From NCBI RefSeq assembly GCF_009677585.1, contig NZ_WKYV01000008.1, positions 1 through 64,000 of the forward strand: DNA of 64,000 bases, written 5' to 3'. The notes below the pieces were generated by a model. The model did no database searches. It saw only the letters and a program-made list of their open reading frames with translations, and had not been told where the DNA came from. Source of the stretch: Lactonifactor sp. BIOML-A5. GTDB taxonomy: Bacteria; Bacillota; Clostridia; Lachnospirales; Lachnospiraceae. Numbering within the stretch: the first letter of the stretch is position 1; each line of letters opens with the position of its first letter. This document shows positions 10,392-18,646 of the stretch, in pieces. The position numbers were made by a program, and so were the translations under genes.

Positions 10392-10424
10392 GCCGCCTCA
10401 TTTTATTCTTGGGGCGGCCTTTTT
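10392..10424 (+). terminator. Terminator of the tRNA-Gly pair, overlapping the retron RT gene end
   Basis: Nine-bp stem GCCGCCTCA/TGGGGCGGC with one wobble, followed by five T. The convergent reverse transcriptase stop codon (10403-10405) lies inside the loop, so the last codons of that gene are part of this terminator. Confidence 0.8.
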
Positions 10425-11410
10425 GCTGCATCCGGAAACTCTCCCGCTTCTCTCTGCAGCTGTGTGAGCTGTCTTTTTATTTCTTTAAAATACATATCCT
10501 CCGGATTAATCTGAAGCACATAGTTCACCTTTCCCAGAAGTCCTGTCAGATATGCTTCTTTTGGTTTATTGCTTGAAACCCGGACCGGATCCGGACCGTA
10601 TTTCAGACAGTAGTGGCACTCCTGCCGTAGTCTTCTTCTGTAGTCTCTGTCTGCCTGAGGCTTTTCATTTACTACGATCCCTGTCACCATCTGTCTGGTT
10701 CCGGATTCAAGTACTTTTGTTTTTCTGGTATTGAGTTCAAATCCCAAAACCCTCAGGTAACTCTCCACCTTATTCTTTACTTCCCGGCTGTCAAAGGAGC
10801 CGGAAAATGTCATATCGTCGCAGTACCTGGTATATGTTATCTTGCGTATGCTACACCAGTTTCCCAAAGATTCGTCAAAGCTTTTCAGTACCAGATTGGA
10901 TACTGCACCGGATGTAGGCGCTCCCTGGGGCAGATAGTCTCTGTAACAGCAGAGGTGTGTGAGAAGGGTTCCCACGCTTCCCGGAAACAGCAGACCTCCA
11001 AACACGTTCTGCCGAACCTGAAAAAAAGTAATGTTTCCAAAAAAGTCCCTCATATCCAACTTCAGTATTTTTTCTTTTCCAGTATGGGGAACTGCGTTGG
11101 AGAGGATACTTTTTCCCCTTCCATAGGCCGTCGCATATGAAGATACAGGCAGATCATCCAAGACATTTCTGAGCAGATTTTTCTGAACCTTTTTTAAGAA
11201 GGCATCCGGTATCTGGAGGGTCCTTTGCCTGCCGCTTTTTCCTGTGATTTTTTTCAGGTGATAGTGTTCCTCCGCATGGTTGCTCAGGGAATAAAGACAG
11301 GCCAGCTGTTTCTCCCTGCTCCAGTTAACATCGCCCAATAGTCTAAAATCCAGCAGCATATCTCTGCACTGTTCCCCTGTACAATATTTCCAGATATCTG
11401 TATTCCCCAT
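10403..11410 (-). CDS. Retron-type reverse transcriptase
   Basis: A 335-residue reverse transcriptase that would prime cDNA from the upstream ncRNA. Retron hallmarks are visible: NAVPH (105-109, the NAxxH motif of domain X), LDMRDFF with catalytic Asp119, LPQGAPTSGAVSN (160-172), YCDD (196-199) and VTG (242-244, the VTG motif of region Y). The length equals a bare RT; no effector domain is fused. The start is the ATG at 11410 with GGAGG seven bases upstream. An in-frame extension to 11617 exists, but it runs through the structured ncRNA and is not coding. No accessory effector gene is adjacent: downstream are convergent tRNAs and upstream is malic enzyme. Retrons of known function are anti-phage systems; here the effector is unidentified. 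Confidence 0.9.
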   Translation of the reverse strand: MGNTDIWKYCTGEQCRDMLLDFRLLGDVNWSREKQLACLYSLSNHAEEHYHLKKITGKSGRQRTLQIPDAFLKKVQKNLLRNVLDDLPVSSYATAYGRGKSILSNAVPHTGKEKILKLDMRDFFGNITFFQVRQNVFGGLLFPGSVGTLLTHLCCYRDYLPQGAPTSGAVSNLVLKSFDESLGNWCSIRKITYTRYCDDMTFSGSFDSREVKNKVESYLRVLGFELNTRKTKVLESGTRQMVTGIVVNEKPQADRDYRRRLRQECHYCLKYGPDPVRVSSNKPKEAYLTGLLGKVNYVLQINPEDMYFKEIKRQLTQLQREAGEFPDAAKRPPQE

Positions 11411-11457
11411 ATCCTGCCTCCGGCTGTATTCTCTGCCTTTTATCCTTTTTAACAAAG

Positions 11458-11655
11458 ACAGCGGCAGCACAATAAGGAGATACCGAAAGTTGCGGAAAGG
11501 TACCAGGCCGAAGGCCAAAGCACACGAAGTGTGCCGAAGTACCTTGCAAGCAGCTTTCGGGGTGCAGTGCACTGCACCTGATACTGTTTGATTAATTCCG
11601 GGGAGGCGACTCGCCATCCGGCCAAAGGTAACTTTGGATTGGCTGCAGCCGCTGT
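11458..11655 (-). ncRNA. Retron ncRNA (msr-msd)
   Basis: About 198 nt directly upstream of the RT on the same strand. The ends pair as the a1/a2 repeat: ACAGCGGC (11648-11655) with GCCGCTGT (11458-11465), extended by three more pairs after one mismatch. Next come two small msr-like hairpins (CCAAAG-TTAC-CTTTGG and GGCG-AGT-CGCC within a CCGG clamp), an unpaired A/T-rich stretch, an 18-bp palindrome (11561-11578), and a long hairpin at 11483-11560. That hairpin has an 18-bp interrupted stem (CCGAAAG/CTTTCGG, TTGC/GCAA, AAGGTAC/GTACCTT) topped by two small hairpins; I take it as msd. An AGC just after a1 (G at 11643) is a candidate branching guanosine. The assignment is by inspection, not by covariance model. 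Confidence 0.8.
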
Positions 11656-11668
11656 CATGTCAAGGTTT

Positions 11669-11674
11669 ATAGTA
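11669..11674 (-). promoter_or_regulatory. Extended -10 element before the retron ncRNA
   Basis: Minus-strand TGCTACTAT gives an extended -10 (TACTAT) about seven bases before the predicted transcript start, which falls just upstream of a1. No good -35 box is visible. Read-through from the malic enzyme gene, 38 bases upstream on the same strand, is also possible. Confidence 0.4.
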
Positions 11675-11712
11675 GCATAGAATGGCGTGCAGATCCAGTG
11701 CTTCCGTTTATA

Positions 11713-12876
11713 TTACCTGCAGCTTCGCTTCCATGCCTCCCCTACGGCCCTGGCCACTGCAGGCGCAACCCTTGGGTCAAAGGCATTTGGAATAATATAA
11801 TCTGCCTTCAATTCCTCCTCAGACACCAGACCGGCTATAGCATAAGCCGCCGCAAGCTTCATCTCATCGTTGATATCCTTCGCTCTTACATCCAAGGCGC
11901 CCCGGAAGATGCCGGGGAAAGCAAGCACATTGTTAATCTGATTGGGAAAATCGCTCCGTCCGGTTCCCACAACAGCTGCGCCGGCTTCCAGCGCAAGATC
12001 CGGCATAATCTCCGGTGTAGGATTGGCCATTGGGAAAAGAATGGGATCCTTTGCCATGGACGCCACCATTTCTTTGGTCACAGTACCCGGTGCGGATACT
12101 CCGATAAATACATCCGTTCCCTTAAGCATATCCTGAAGGTTACCTTTTCTCTTCTCTTGATTGGTAATCAGAGCCATCTCTTCCTTAACCGGGTTTTGCC
12201 CTTCCCGGCCTTCATAAATTGCCCCGTTTCGGTCACACATTACAACATGCTTCAGTCCAAGACTTACCAGCAGTTTAATGATGGCGATCCCCGCCGCACC
12301 GGCCCCTGAAGTAACCACCTTTATATCCTCCAGCCTGCGGCCGGTGAGTTTTAATGCATTCAATAGCGCTGCGACGGTCACAACTGCGGTACCATGCTGA
12401 TCATCATGGAAGACCGGAATATCACAGCACTCTTTCAGCCGCCTTTCAATTTCAAAGCATCTGGGGGCAGAGATGTCCTCCAGATTCACGCCCCCGAAGC
12501 TTCCCGCCAGAAGGCGCACAGTATTTACAATATCATCTACATCTTTACTGCGGATACATAATGGAAAAGCATCTACATTGCCAAAGCTTTTAAATAAGAC
12601 ACATTTCCCCTCCATAACCGGCATCCCTGCCTCAGGGCCTATATCGCCCAGACCCAGTACTGCACTTCCATCTGTCACAACAGCTACCATATTGTGACGT
12701 CTGGTATATTTATAAGAAAGCTCTGCATTCTCAGCGATCTTCAAACAGGGCTCTGCCACTCCTGGTGTATAAGCCACGGAGAGCGCCTCTGCGGAATCTA
12801 CCTTTGCTCTGCTGATAACTTCAATTTTTCCCTGCCATTTTTCATGTTCCTGTAATGCAAATTCTTTTTTGTCCAT
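11713..12876 (-). CDS. Malic enzyme (malate dehydrogenase, decarboxylating)
   Basis: A 387-residue short-form bacterial malic enzyme that converts malate to pyruvate and CO2 with reduction of NAD(P). Visible residues are the catalytic Tyr36 in YTPGVAEP, Lys91, metal ligands Glu133-Asp134 (EDISAP) and Asp158-159 in FHDDQHGTA, followed by a Rossmann motif (TSGAGAAGIA). It lies 13 bases after an LDH/MDH-family gene on the same strand. The pair could run oxaloacetate to malate to pyruvate and exchange NADH for NADPH if the partner is a malate dehydrogenase. The retron unit lies immediately downstream. Confidence 0.93.
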   Translation of the reverse strand: MDKKEFALQEHEKWQGKIEVISRAKVDSAEALSVAYTPGVAEPCLKIAENAELSYKYTRRHNMVAVVTDGSAVLGLGDIGPEAGMPVMEGKCVLFKSFGNVDAFPLCIRSKDVDDIVNTVRLLAGSFGGVNLEDISAPRCFEIERRLKECCDIPVFHDDQHGTAVVTVAALLNALKLTGRRLEDIKVVTSGAGAAGIAIIKLLVSLGLKHVVMCDRNGAIYEGREGQNPVKEEMALITNQEKRKGNLQDMLKGTDVFIGVSAPGTVTKEMVASMAKDPILFPMANPTPEIMPDLALEAGAAVVGTGRSDFPNQINNVLAFPGIFRGALDVRAKDINDEMKLAAAYAIAGLVSEEELKADYIIPNAFDPRVAPAVARAVGEAWKRSCR

Positions 12877-12889
12877 GTTTTTGCTCCTT

Positions 12890-13864
12890 TTAGCTGGCCG
12901 CCTTCTTGGGGGCCTCTAATGCCTTTGTAAGAAATTCCCGCAGCGTTTCCGCTGAATCTTCCATCTTCTTCTTTTCTGCCTCGTCCATAGGAATATCCAG
13001 TACCCTCTGAATTCCTTTTCCATTAATCACACAGGGAAGGCTGAATGCAATTCCCCGGTAGGAGGGGAACTCCTCTCCCAGTACATGGGATACCGGAAGC
13101 ACCGTATTCCCGTCTGACAGGATTGCCTCAGCGATTCTGGATGTCATCATGGCGATTCCGTAAAAGGTTGCACCTTTAAGCTGAATCACCTCCGCACCCG
13201 AATCCCGGGCCCTCTCTCCAAGGGCTTCATGGTTCAGTTCCCCCTTACAGCCCATGGCTTTTCTAAACTGATCTACAGGTTCCCCGGCAATGGTAGCGCT
13301 GCTCCATACCGGCACCTGGCTGTCTCCGTGTTCTCCCAGAATATATGCGTTTACATCACAGACATCCGCCCCCAGCTCTTCGCTGATCAGATAACGGAAG
13401 CGTGCGGTATCCAGCGTTGTGCCTGTACCGATCACCCGTTCTGACGGGAGGCCGGATTCCTGGCATGCAACATAAGTAGAAATATCTACCGGATTCGAAA
13501 CTACGATTAAAATAGGATTCTCAGCATATTTCATGATATTCCGGGTAATGCTCCTGACAATTGCCACATTAGACTTTGCCAGGTCCAGCCTGGTCTGCCC
13601 CGGTTTTCTTGCCATACCGGCTGTGATTACAATAATTGCCGCGTCCTCACATTCCTCATATCCGCCTTTTCTGACCTTGATCTGACGGAAAAAGGCTGTG
13701 GCATGGGCGATATCCAGGGCACTGCCCTTTGCCCTGTCCTCATTGAGATCCACCAGGACGATGTCACTGGCCTGTTTGCGCAGCATAAGAGTATATGCAA
13801 TCGCTTCCCCTACATTCCCTGCACCAACCACAACAATCTTATTTTTATTCTTATTTTTTCCCAT
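12890..13864 (-). CDS. LDH/MDH-family dehydrogenase (malate or lactate dehydrogenase)
   Basis: A 324-residue NAD-dependent 2-hydroxyacid dehydrogenase with GAGNVG (14-19), the NPVD segment and the catalytic His179 in GEHGDS. The specificity loop reads AGMARKPGQTRLDL. Lactate dehydrogenases have Gln at the position occupied here by Arg86, and malate dehydrogenases have Arg there. This points to oxaloacetate/malate, although the rest of the loop and the later KGATFY segment look LDH-like. The neighbouring malic enzyme also favours malate. A family-level name (L-lactate dehydrogenase) would be the usual automatic call; I give either activity with a lean towards malate. Confidence 0.85.
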   Translation of the reverse strand: MGKNKNKNKIVVVGAGNVGEAIAYTLMLRKQASDIVLVDLNEDRAKGSALDIAHATAFFRQIKVRKGGYEECEDAAIIVITAGMARKPGQTRLDLAKSNVAIVRSITRNIMKYAENPILIVVSNPVDISTYVACQESGLPSERVIGTGTTLDTARFRYLISEELGADVCDVNAYILGEHGDSQVPVWSSATIAGEPVDQFRKAMGCKGELNHEALGERARDSGAEVIQLKGATFYGIAMMTSRIAEAILSDGNTVLPVSHVLGEEFPSYRGIAFSLPCVINGKGIQRVLDIPMDEAEKKKMEDSAETLREFLTKALEAPKKAAS

Positions 13865-13989
13865 CTCTGCATTCTCCTATTTTCATAACAACAAGTTAAC
13901 ACTGCAATGCATGATAAATTTATAACAAAAGGCCTTTTTCTGTATTATATCTCATTTGCATTTCCTATGGCGTTAAGGTGCCGTTAATA

Positions 13990-14018
13990 TTGTCATTGTG
14001 TTGTTTATAAGGTACAAT
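13990..14018 (+). promoter_or_regulatory. Sigma-A promoter for the MATE gene
   Basis: A -35 box TTGTCA (13990-13995), a 17-bp spacer and a -10 box TACAAT (14013-14018), followed by about 39 bases to the chosen start codon. A TATAAT for the divergent dehydrogenase gene is also present on the minus strand at 13944-13949, without a clear -35. Confidence 0.65.
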
Positions 14019-14057
14019 AGTTAGAACTATATGATTACTATATTCGGAGAGGTAGCT

Positions 14058-15386
14058 ATGGAACGTGATTTAACGGTAGGAAATGAAAAAAAGGTTATGC
14101 TGCAGTTCGCACTCCCCATGATCGTGGGCAACCTGCTGCAGCAATTTTATAATATTGCGGATTCTTTTATTGTGGGCCGTTTTATTGGTCCGGAAGCACT
14201 GGCAGCCGTGGGCACCTCTTTTGCACTCATGACATTCCTGACCTCGGCAATTATAGGTCTCTGCATGGGAAGCAGCGTCGTCTTTTCTATGTTTTACGGT
14301 GCCAAAGACGAAAAGAGAATGGGGGACAGCTTTTTTGTGGCTTTTCTCCTGATTGCCCTGTTTACCGTGGTAATTAACCTTCTCACTTATGTTTTTACAG
14401 ATGGAATCATACACGTTCTTCGGATTGACAGCTCCATACGTTCCATGACAAAAGAATATCTGGTCGTCATTTTCGGCGGTATCTGCTTCATCTTTCTATA
14501 CAATTTTTTCGCGGCCATTTTAAGAAGTATGGGGAATTCCACGGTACCTGTTATCTGTATCGGGGTATCCGCAGTTTTGAACATTGGCCTGGATCTTTTG
14601 TTTGTAGTAGGCTTCCATTGGGGCATTGCGGGAGCCGCCTGGGCAACGATCACCGCACAGGGAGTATCCGCCCTTTTAATCATGGTTTATACACTGACAA
14701 AGGTGCCTCAGGCCAGGATCTCAAGGGATAATATGCATTTCGACCGCGCCCTTGCCAAAGAGATTGCAGGCTGCTCCGCTCTCACCAGCGTCCAGCAGTC
14801 CATTATGAATCTGGGAATCCTCATGGTGCAGGGTCTGGTAAACAGCTTCGGGGTATCTGTCATGGCTGCCTTTGCCGCAGGAGTAAAGATTGACGCCTTT
14901 GCCTATATGCCCCTTCAGGACTTCGGGAATGCATTCTCCACTTACATAGCACAGAATAAGGGAGCCGGCAAAACAGAACGAATCCACAGGGGAATCCGGT
15001 CCGCCATCCAGTTATCCACTATTTTCAGCCTCCTGATTTCCTTTATTATCTTTTTCTTTGCCAGACCCCTGCTCACGATCTTCATTGCCCCGGATCAGAC
15101 AGAGATTTTAAGGATTGGGTCCAATTATCTCAGAATCGAGGGAGTCTTTTATCTGGGTATAGGACTTTTGTTTCTTCTGTATGGTCTTTACAGGGGACTG
15201 GGACACCCGGGTATGTCCGTGGTCCTAACCGTGATCTCTCTGGGCACCAGGGTACTCCTGGCATATCTTTTGGCTCCTGTGCCGGCAATCGGGCTGACCG
15301 GAATCTGGAGTGCCATCCCCATCGGCTGGCTGCTGGCGGATCTTACCGGACTGATCTACTATGCGAAGAAAAAGAATACCCTGTAA
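14058..15386 (+). CDS. MATE-family multidrug/Na+ antiporter
   Basis: A 442-residue membrane protein with about 12 hydrophobic helices in two related halves. The first begins MLQFALPMIVGNLLQQFYNI, the characteristic MATE helix-1 pattern, and the second at about residue 235. MATE exporters expel cationic drugs or metabolites in exchange for Na+ or H+. The start at 14058 has GGAGAGG six bases upstream; an in-frame ATG nine codons earlier overlaps this region and has no ribosome site. It stands alone, divergent from the dehydrogenase gene and followed by tRNA-Sec. The substrate is unknown. Confidence 0.88.
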   Translation: MERDLTVGNEKKVMLQFALPMIVGNLLQQFYNIADSFIVGRFIGPEALAAVGTSFALMTFLTSAIIGLCMGSSVVFSMFYGAKDEKRMGDSFFVAFLLIALFTVVINLLTYVFTDGIIHVLRIDSSIRSMTKEYLVVIFGGICFIFLYNFFAAILRSMGNSTVPVICIGVSAVLNIGLDLLFVVGFHWGIAGAAWATITAQGVSALLIMVYTLTKVPQARISRDNMHFDRALAKEIAGCSALTSVQQSIMNLGILMVQGLVNSFGVSVMAAFAAGVKIDAFAYMPLQDFGNAFSTYIAQNKGAGKTERIHRGIRSAIQLSTIFSLLISFIIFFFARPLLTIFIAPDQTEILRIGSNYLRIEGVFYLGIGLLFLLYGLYRGLGHPGMSVVLTVISLGTRVLLAYLLAPVPAIGLTGIWSAIPIGWLLADLTGLIYYAKKKNTL

Positions 15387-15409
15387 TGGTCCTGTATTGG
15401 ATTTTCAGC

Positions 15410-15438
15410 TTGCCACTTTAACGTCTGTCTGCTATAAT
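15410..15438 (+). promoter_or_regulatory. Sigma-A promoter for tRNA-Sec
   Basis: A -35 box TTGCCA (15410-15415), a 17-bp spacer and a consensus -10 TATAAT (15433-15438), 31 bases before the tRNA. Confidence 0.8.
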
Positions 15439-15469
15439 GATATAGCTTAAAAGCATTTGCTTTGACTAT

Positions 15470-15567
15470 GGGAGTAGAAAGGTAACTGGTGTGCCTCCTG
15501 GTCTTCAAAACCAGTGTTGGGCGTTAACAGCGTCCTGGGTGGGTTCGATTCCCACATGCTCTCGCCA
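15470..15567 (+). tRNA. selC: tRNA-Sec (TCA), selenocysteine
   Basis: A 98-nt unusually long tRNA. Anticodon stem-loop CTGGT-CTTCAAA-ACCAG gives anticodon TCA, read with UGA codons. It has the long variable arm expected of SelC (a GTTGGGCGTTAACAGCGTCC-type arm), a GGTTCGATTCC T arm, an extended acceptor stem and an encoded CCA (15565-15567). The organism therefore makes selenoproteins. selA, selB and selD are not in this window, although selC often sits beside them in clostridia. Confidence 0.93.
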
Positions 15568-15595
15568 GAAAATAACCACATTTATATACAAAGGA

Positions 15596-15624
15596 AGCGG
15601 GTTCCCTGTGAACCCGCTTTTTGA
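15596..15624 (+). terminator. Terminator after tRNA-Sec
   Basis: Nine-bp stem AGCGGGTTC/GAACCCGCT with a five-base loop and a T run. It touches the end of the convergent zinc-ribbon protein gene and may serve both strands. Confidence 0.85.
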
Positions 15625-17283
15625 TTACTGGTTAATCCCTGTATTCCGCTCATATTCTTTAATCATGTCCAGATTAGCCCGCTCTGTCTGGTTGAGCATC
15701 CCCTCACTGAACTCTTCCGCCGGCACTGATGGAGTATACCAGGATTTCCCGCTGAAATATTCCTGCAGATCCTGCGCACTGAAAATATAGCCATGACGGG
15801 CATAGATCTCATTTCTGGCAATACGTATTTCCTCTGCCGTCAGTCCTTCCAGATCCAGCTTCCGGTAATAGCGGCTGTCACTCCCCGGAAGGATATACTC
15901 CCCGTCACTGCTCTTGGGAGGGTCCTCTGTCTTTACCGGTTCCGGCGCCGTACTGCCAAAGGGCGCTCTGCTGTAGACTGCATCCATTGTACCGTCTGAA
16001 GAAGTATAATAAATGTAATTCCTGTCCACACCCACGGCTCTGCCGGTGACAGATCCAATCTCTTTTGTCTGTCCTCCGGCATAATTATAGTAGTATACAT
16101 GATACACCTTGGGAGGATACCAGGTTCCGTTGGCATATTCCCCGGAATACGCGGAATAATAGAATCCCTCCTTGTCGTTTCCAATAAGCTCGGTACTCTT
16201 TTCCCCGTGATTGTCTGTCCTTTCAACAGTTCCTGCGGCCAGATCCAGCACCTTCTGGAAGCTCTCTGTATCATTATAGCAGTCAAAGACAGCATAACCA
16301 TTCTCCACACTTTTCAGCCATCCCATCTCTCCGTAGGTGTCCGTTAAAAGCACCCTGCTTTCACTGCTCCCCGGTTCTTTCTCTGTGAGTTCAAAGATAC
16401 TCTCCGTGTCATACCCCGGTTCATTGCAGTGTACATAATAAAGCTTGCCCTCCCAGACAAACGGGCCGCCTGCTGCCTGCTGCTCCAGGATAACCGCATT
16501 CCCTGTAGCAGGATCTCCCTCGTAGAGAGGGGATGCGCTCACATCCGTCCTGCCTCCCAGATAGTACAGCCTGTCCCCACATGTGAGTATACTGAAATCC
16601 CCCCACATGTCAGGAAAGGCCAGCTCCCTGACGGTACCTTCACGCAAATCCTTCTCTACGATTATATGGTCATCCATATCATTTTTCCCTGCGGCCTTAA
16701 CATATAACTTGCTGCCTATCAGTCCGACTGGCTCCATCCCCATATAATTCCCAAGAATCACGGACTGCGTTCTCTCTTCAAAATCATAGTATTCAAGAGA
16801 ACTGCCGGTCTGCTCCCTGGCATAATACAGACCCTCCTCCGTCATCATCAGCCTGTTCCCAACGGTTCCCTGTGTGCTCCAGACCTCCTGATCCTCCTCG
16901 TAGAGAATCAGCTCCATATCTCCCAGAGCAGCTGTGCGGTTCCCCCTTTGTAACACAAAGGTTCCCAGTGTAACCGCAGGTTCTTTCTCTTTGGCAGTCT
17001 CCTTCGCGTTCTCTGTCTCCTTCTCCTCTGCTGCCTGTTTTTCTGCCTGTATCTTTTGGGCTGTTTTGGGTTCTTCAGCCGGCCCGGGGCCTTTTTCCTT
17101 TTTTCCGCCCAGGATTACGCAAAACAAAATGACCAGAAAAACTGCTGCGCCGGCAACGATACCAACTGCTGCTATTTTCTTCTTCTCCGGCTTCCGCCCA
17201 CCTCCGGCCTCCAGGGAAGCTCCGCAGTAACTGCAGAAGGCCGAACCCTCCGGCAGTTCTTTTCCGCAATGCTGACAATACAT
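15625..17283 (-). CDS. Zinc-ribbon membrane protein with YARHG domain
   Basis: A 552-residue protein. Residues 1-28 form a zinc ribbon with two CxxC pairs (CQHCG and CSYCG). A membrane segment lies at about 37-60, followed by a charged A/E/K-rich linker. A long extracellular region (about 100-450) has repeated Tyr/Trp-rich segments typical of DUF5050-type beta-propeller repeats. The C-terminus carries a YARHG domain (ARNEIYARHGYIF, about 490-540). Such proteins are common in clostridia; the function is unknown, with an extracellular or cell-wall role inferred from topology. Confidence 0.8.
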   Translation of the reverse strand: MYCQHCGKELPEGSAFCSYCGASLEAGGGRKPEKKKIAAVGIVAGAAVFLVILFCVILGGKKEKGPGPAEEPKTAQKIQAEKQAAEEKETENAKETAKEKEPAVTLGTFVLQRGNRTAALGDMELILYEEDQEVWSTQGTVGNRLMMTEEGLYYAREQTGSSLEYYDFEERTQSVILGNYMGMEPVGLIGSKLYVKAAGKNDMDDHIIVEKDLREGTVRELAFPDMWGDFSILTCGDRLYYLGGRTDVSASPLYEGDPATGNAVILEQQAAGGPFVWEGKLYYVHCNEPGYDTESIFELTEKEPGSSESRVLLTDTYGEMGWLKSVENGYAVFDCYNDTESFQKVLDLAAGTVERTDNHGEKSTELIGNDKEGFYYSAYSGEYANGTWYPPKVYHVYYYNYAGGQTKEIGSVTGRAVGVDRNYIYYTSSDGTMDAVYSRAPFGSTAPEPVKTEDPPKSSDGEYILPGSDSRYYRKLDLEGLTAEEIRIARNEIYARHGYIFSAQDLQEYFSGKSWYTPSVPAEEFSEGMLNQTERANLDMIKEYERNTGINQ

Positions 17284-17306
17284 CGTTATCCCCCTTTTCC
17301 ATAAAC

Positions 17307-17354
17307 ATAACGGGCCGGACCGCAGGCTAAAAGTATGCAGTCCGACCCCGTTAT
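17307..17354 (-). terminator. Probable terminator after dapL
   Basis: Stem ATAACGGGGTCGGAC paired with GTCCGGCCCGTTAT on the minus strand (one unpaired base), between the dapL stop codon and the next gene downstream. The following T content is modest, so termination strength is uncertain. Confidence 0.55.
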
Positions 17355-17362
17355 CTACTTTT

Positions 17363-18577
17363 CTATAATGCTTTTATTCTCTCAACAGCTTCCACCGTAT
17401 TTTCATAGTTTCCAAATGCAGTAAGACGGAAGTATCCCTCTCCGCTTGGACCAAAGCCAGAGCCTGGCGTGCCCACTACGTTGGCCTTTTCCAGAAGATG
17501 ATCAAAGAATTCCCATGATGTCATTCCATCCGGCGTCTTCAGCCAGATATAGGGAGCGTTAACGCCTCCGGACACGGTGTAGCCTGCGGATTTCAGGCCT
17601 TCATAGATCACTTTGGCATTATTCATATAATAGGCAACTTGTTCCTTTAACTGGGCTTTACCCTCCGGTGAGTATACCGCTTCTCCGGCGCGCTGTACAA
17701 TATAGGGAGCCCCGTTGTACTTAGTGCCATGACGTCTTGCCCACAGAGAGTGTAGTGCCACATCCCCGCACTTCAAATCTTTGGGGATTACGGTGAATCC
17801 CAGACGGACTCCTGTAAATCCGGCATTCTTAGAGAAGCTTCTAAGCTCGATGGCGCAGGTTCTTGCCCCTTCACATTCATAGATAGAGTGGGGAACATCC
17901 GGCTCTGAAATGTATGCCTCATAAGCGGCATCATAAATAATCACAGCCCCAACTTTATTGGCATAATCTACCCACTCCTGAAGCTGTGCTTTTGTTATCG
18001 TAGATCCCGTGGGATTATTGGGGTAGCAGAGATAGATAAGATCCGGCGTCTCTCCCGGCAATTGGGGGGCAAAATCGTTCTCAGCCGTACATGGCATGTA
18101 GATTACATCGCTCCACGTCTCCGCCTTTGGATCATAGGTTCCTGTTCTCCCTGCCATTACGTTGGAGTCAACATAAACCGGATACACAGGATCACAGACT
18201 GCAATTTTATTATCCAGCGCAAAAATTTCCTGTATATTGCTGGAGTCGCATTTTGCCCCGTCAGACACGAAGATTTCATCCGCACCAATGTCACAGCCCC
18301 TGTCTGCATAGTCATTCCTGGCAATTGCACTTCTCAGGAACTCATATCCCAGGTCCGGCGCATATCCGTGAAACGTCTCTGCATGTGCCATATCTTCCAC
18401 TGCGTCATGCAGTTTGCCGATAATAGCCGGAGCCAGAGGCTGGGTAACATCTCCAATTCCCAGACGGATAATCTTTTTATCCGGATTGGCCTCTGTGAAA
18501 GCATTCACTTTTTTGGCAATGGTAGAAAACAAATAACTGCCCGGCAGTTTCAAATAATTATCATTAATCTTAAACAT
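17363..18577 (-). CDS. dapL: LL-diaminopimelate aminotransferase
   Basis: A 404-residue PLP-dependent aminotransferase. It converts tetrahydrodipicolinate directly to LL-diaminopimelate with glutamate as donor, bypassing the succinylase and acetylase routes of lysine and peptidoglycan synthesis. Typical DapL sequence is present: [11 protein letters not shown] near the start, YPNNPTG (substrate and PLP contact), and the PLP lysine in [10 protein letters not shown]. Length is standard. It is followed upstream on the same strand by dapF, which uses its product, with a 69-base gap; together they supply meso-diaminopimelate. Confidence 0.95.
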   Translation of the reverse strand: MFKINDNYLKLPGSYLFSTIAKKVNAFTEANPDKKIIRLGIGDVTQPLAPAIIGKLHDAVEDMAHAETFHGYAPDLGYEFLRSAIARNDYADRGCDIGADEIFVSDGAKCDSSNIQEIFALDNKIAVCDPVYPVYVDSNVMAGRTGTYDPKAETWSDVIYMPCTAENDFAPQLPGETPDLIYLCYPNNPTGSTITKAQLQEWVDYANKVGAVIIYDAAYEAYISEPDVPHSIYECEGARTCAIELRSFSKNAGFTGVRLGFTVIPKDLKCGDVALHSLWARRHGTKYNGAPYIVQRAGEAVYSPEGKAQLKEQVAYYMNNAKVIYEGLKSAGYTVSGGVNAPYIWLKTPDGMTSWEFFDHLLEKANVVGTPGSGFGPSGEGYFRLTAFGNYENTVEAVERIKAL

Positions 18578-18646
18578 ATATTTCCTCCTAGGTAACTGTT
18601 TCTGTTCCTATTCTAATATAAACTCCTTCTTCTGGCAATAGGGCAG

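Noticed and set aside
10403..11410. Group II intron or diversity-generating retroelement RT
   Set aside because: No maturase or endonuclease domain and no template/variable repeats; NAxxH and VTG motifs favour a retron.
11411..11617. N-terminal extension of the reverse transcriptase
   Set aside because: It crosses the structured ncRNA with a1/a2 repeats; an ATG with GGAGG lies at 11410.
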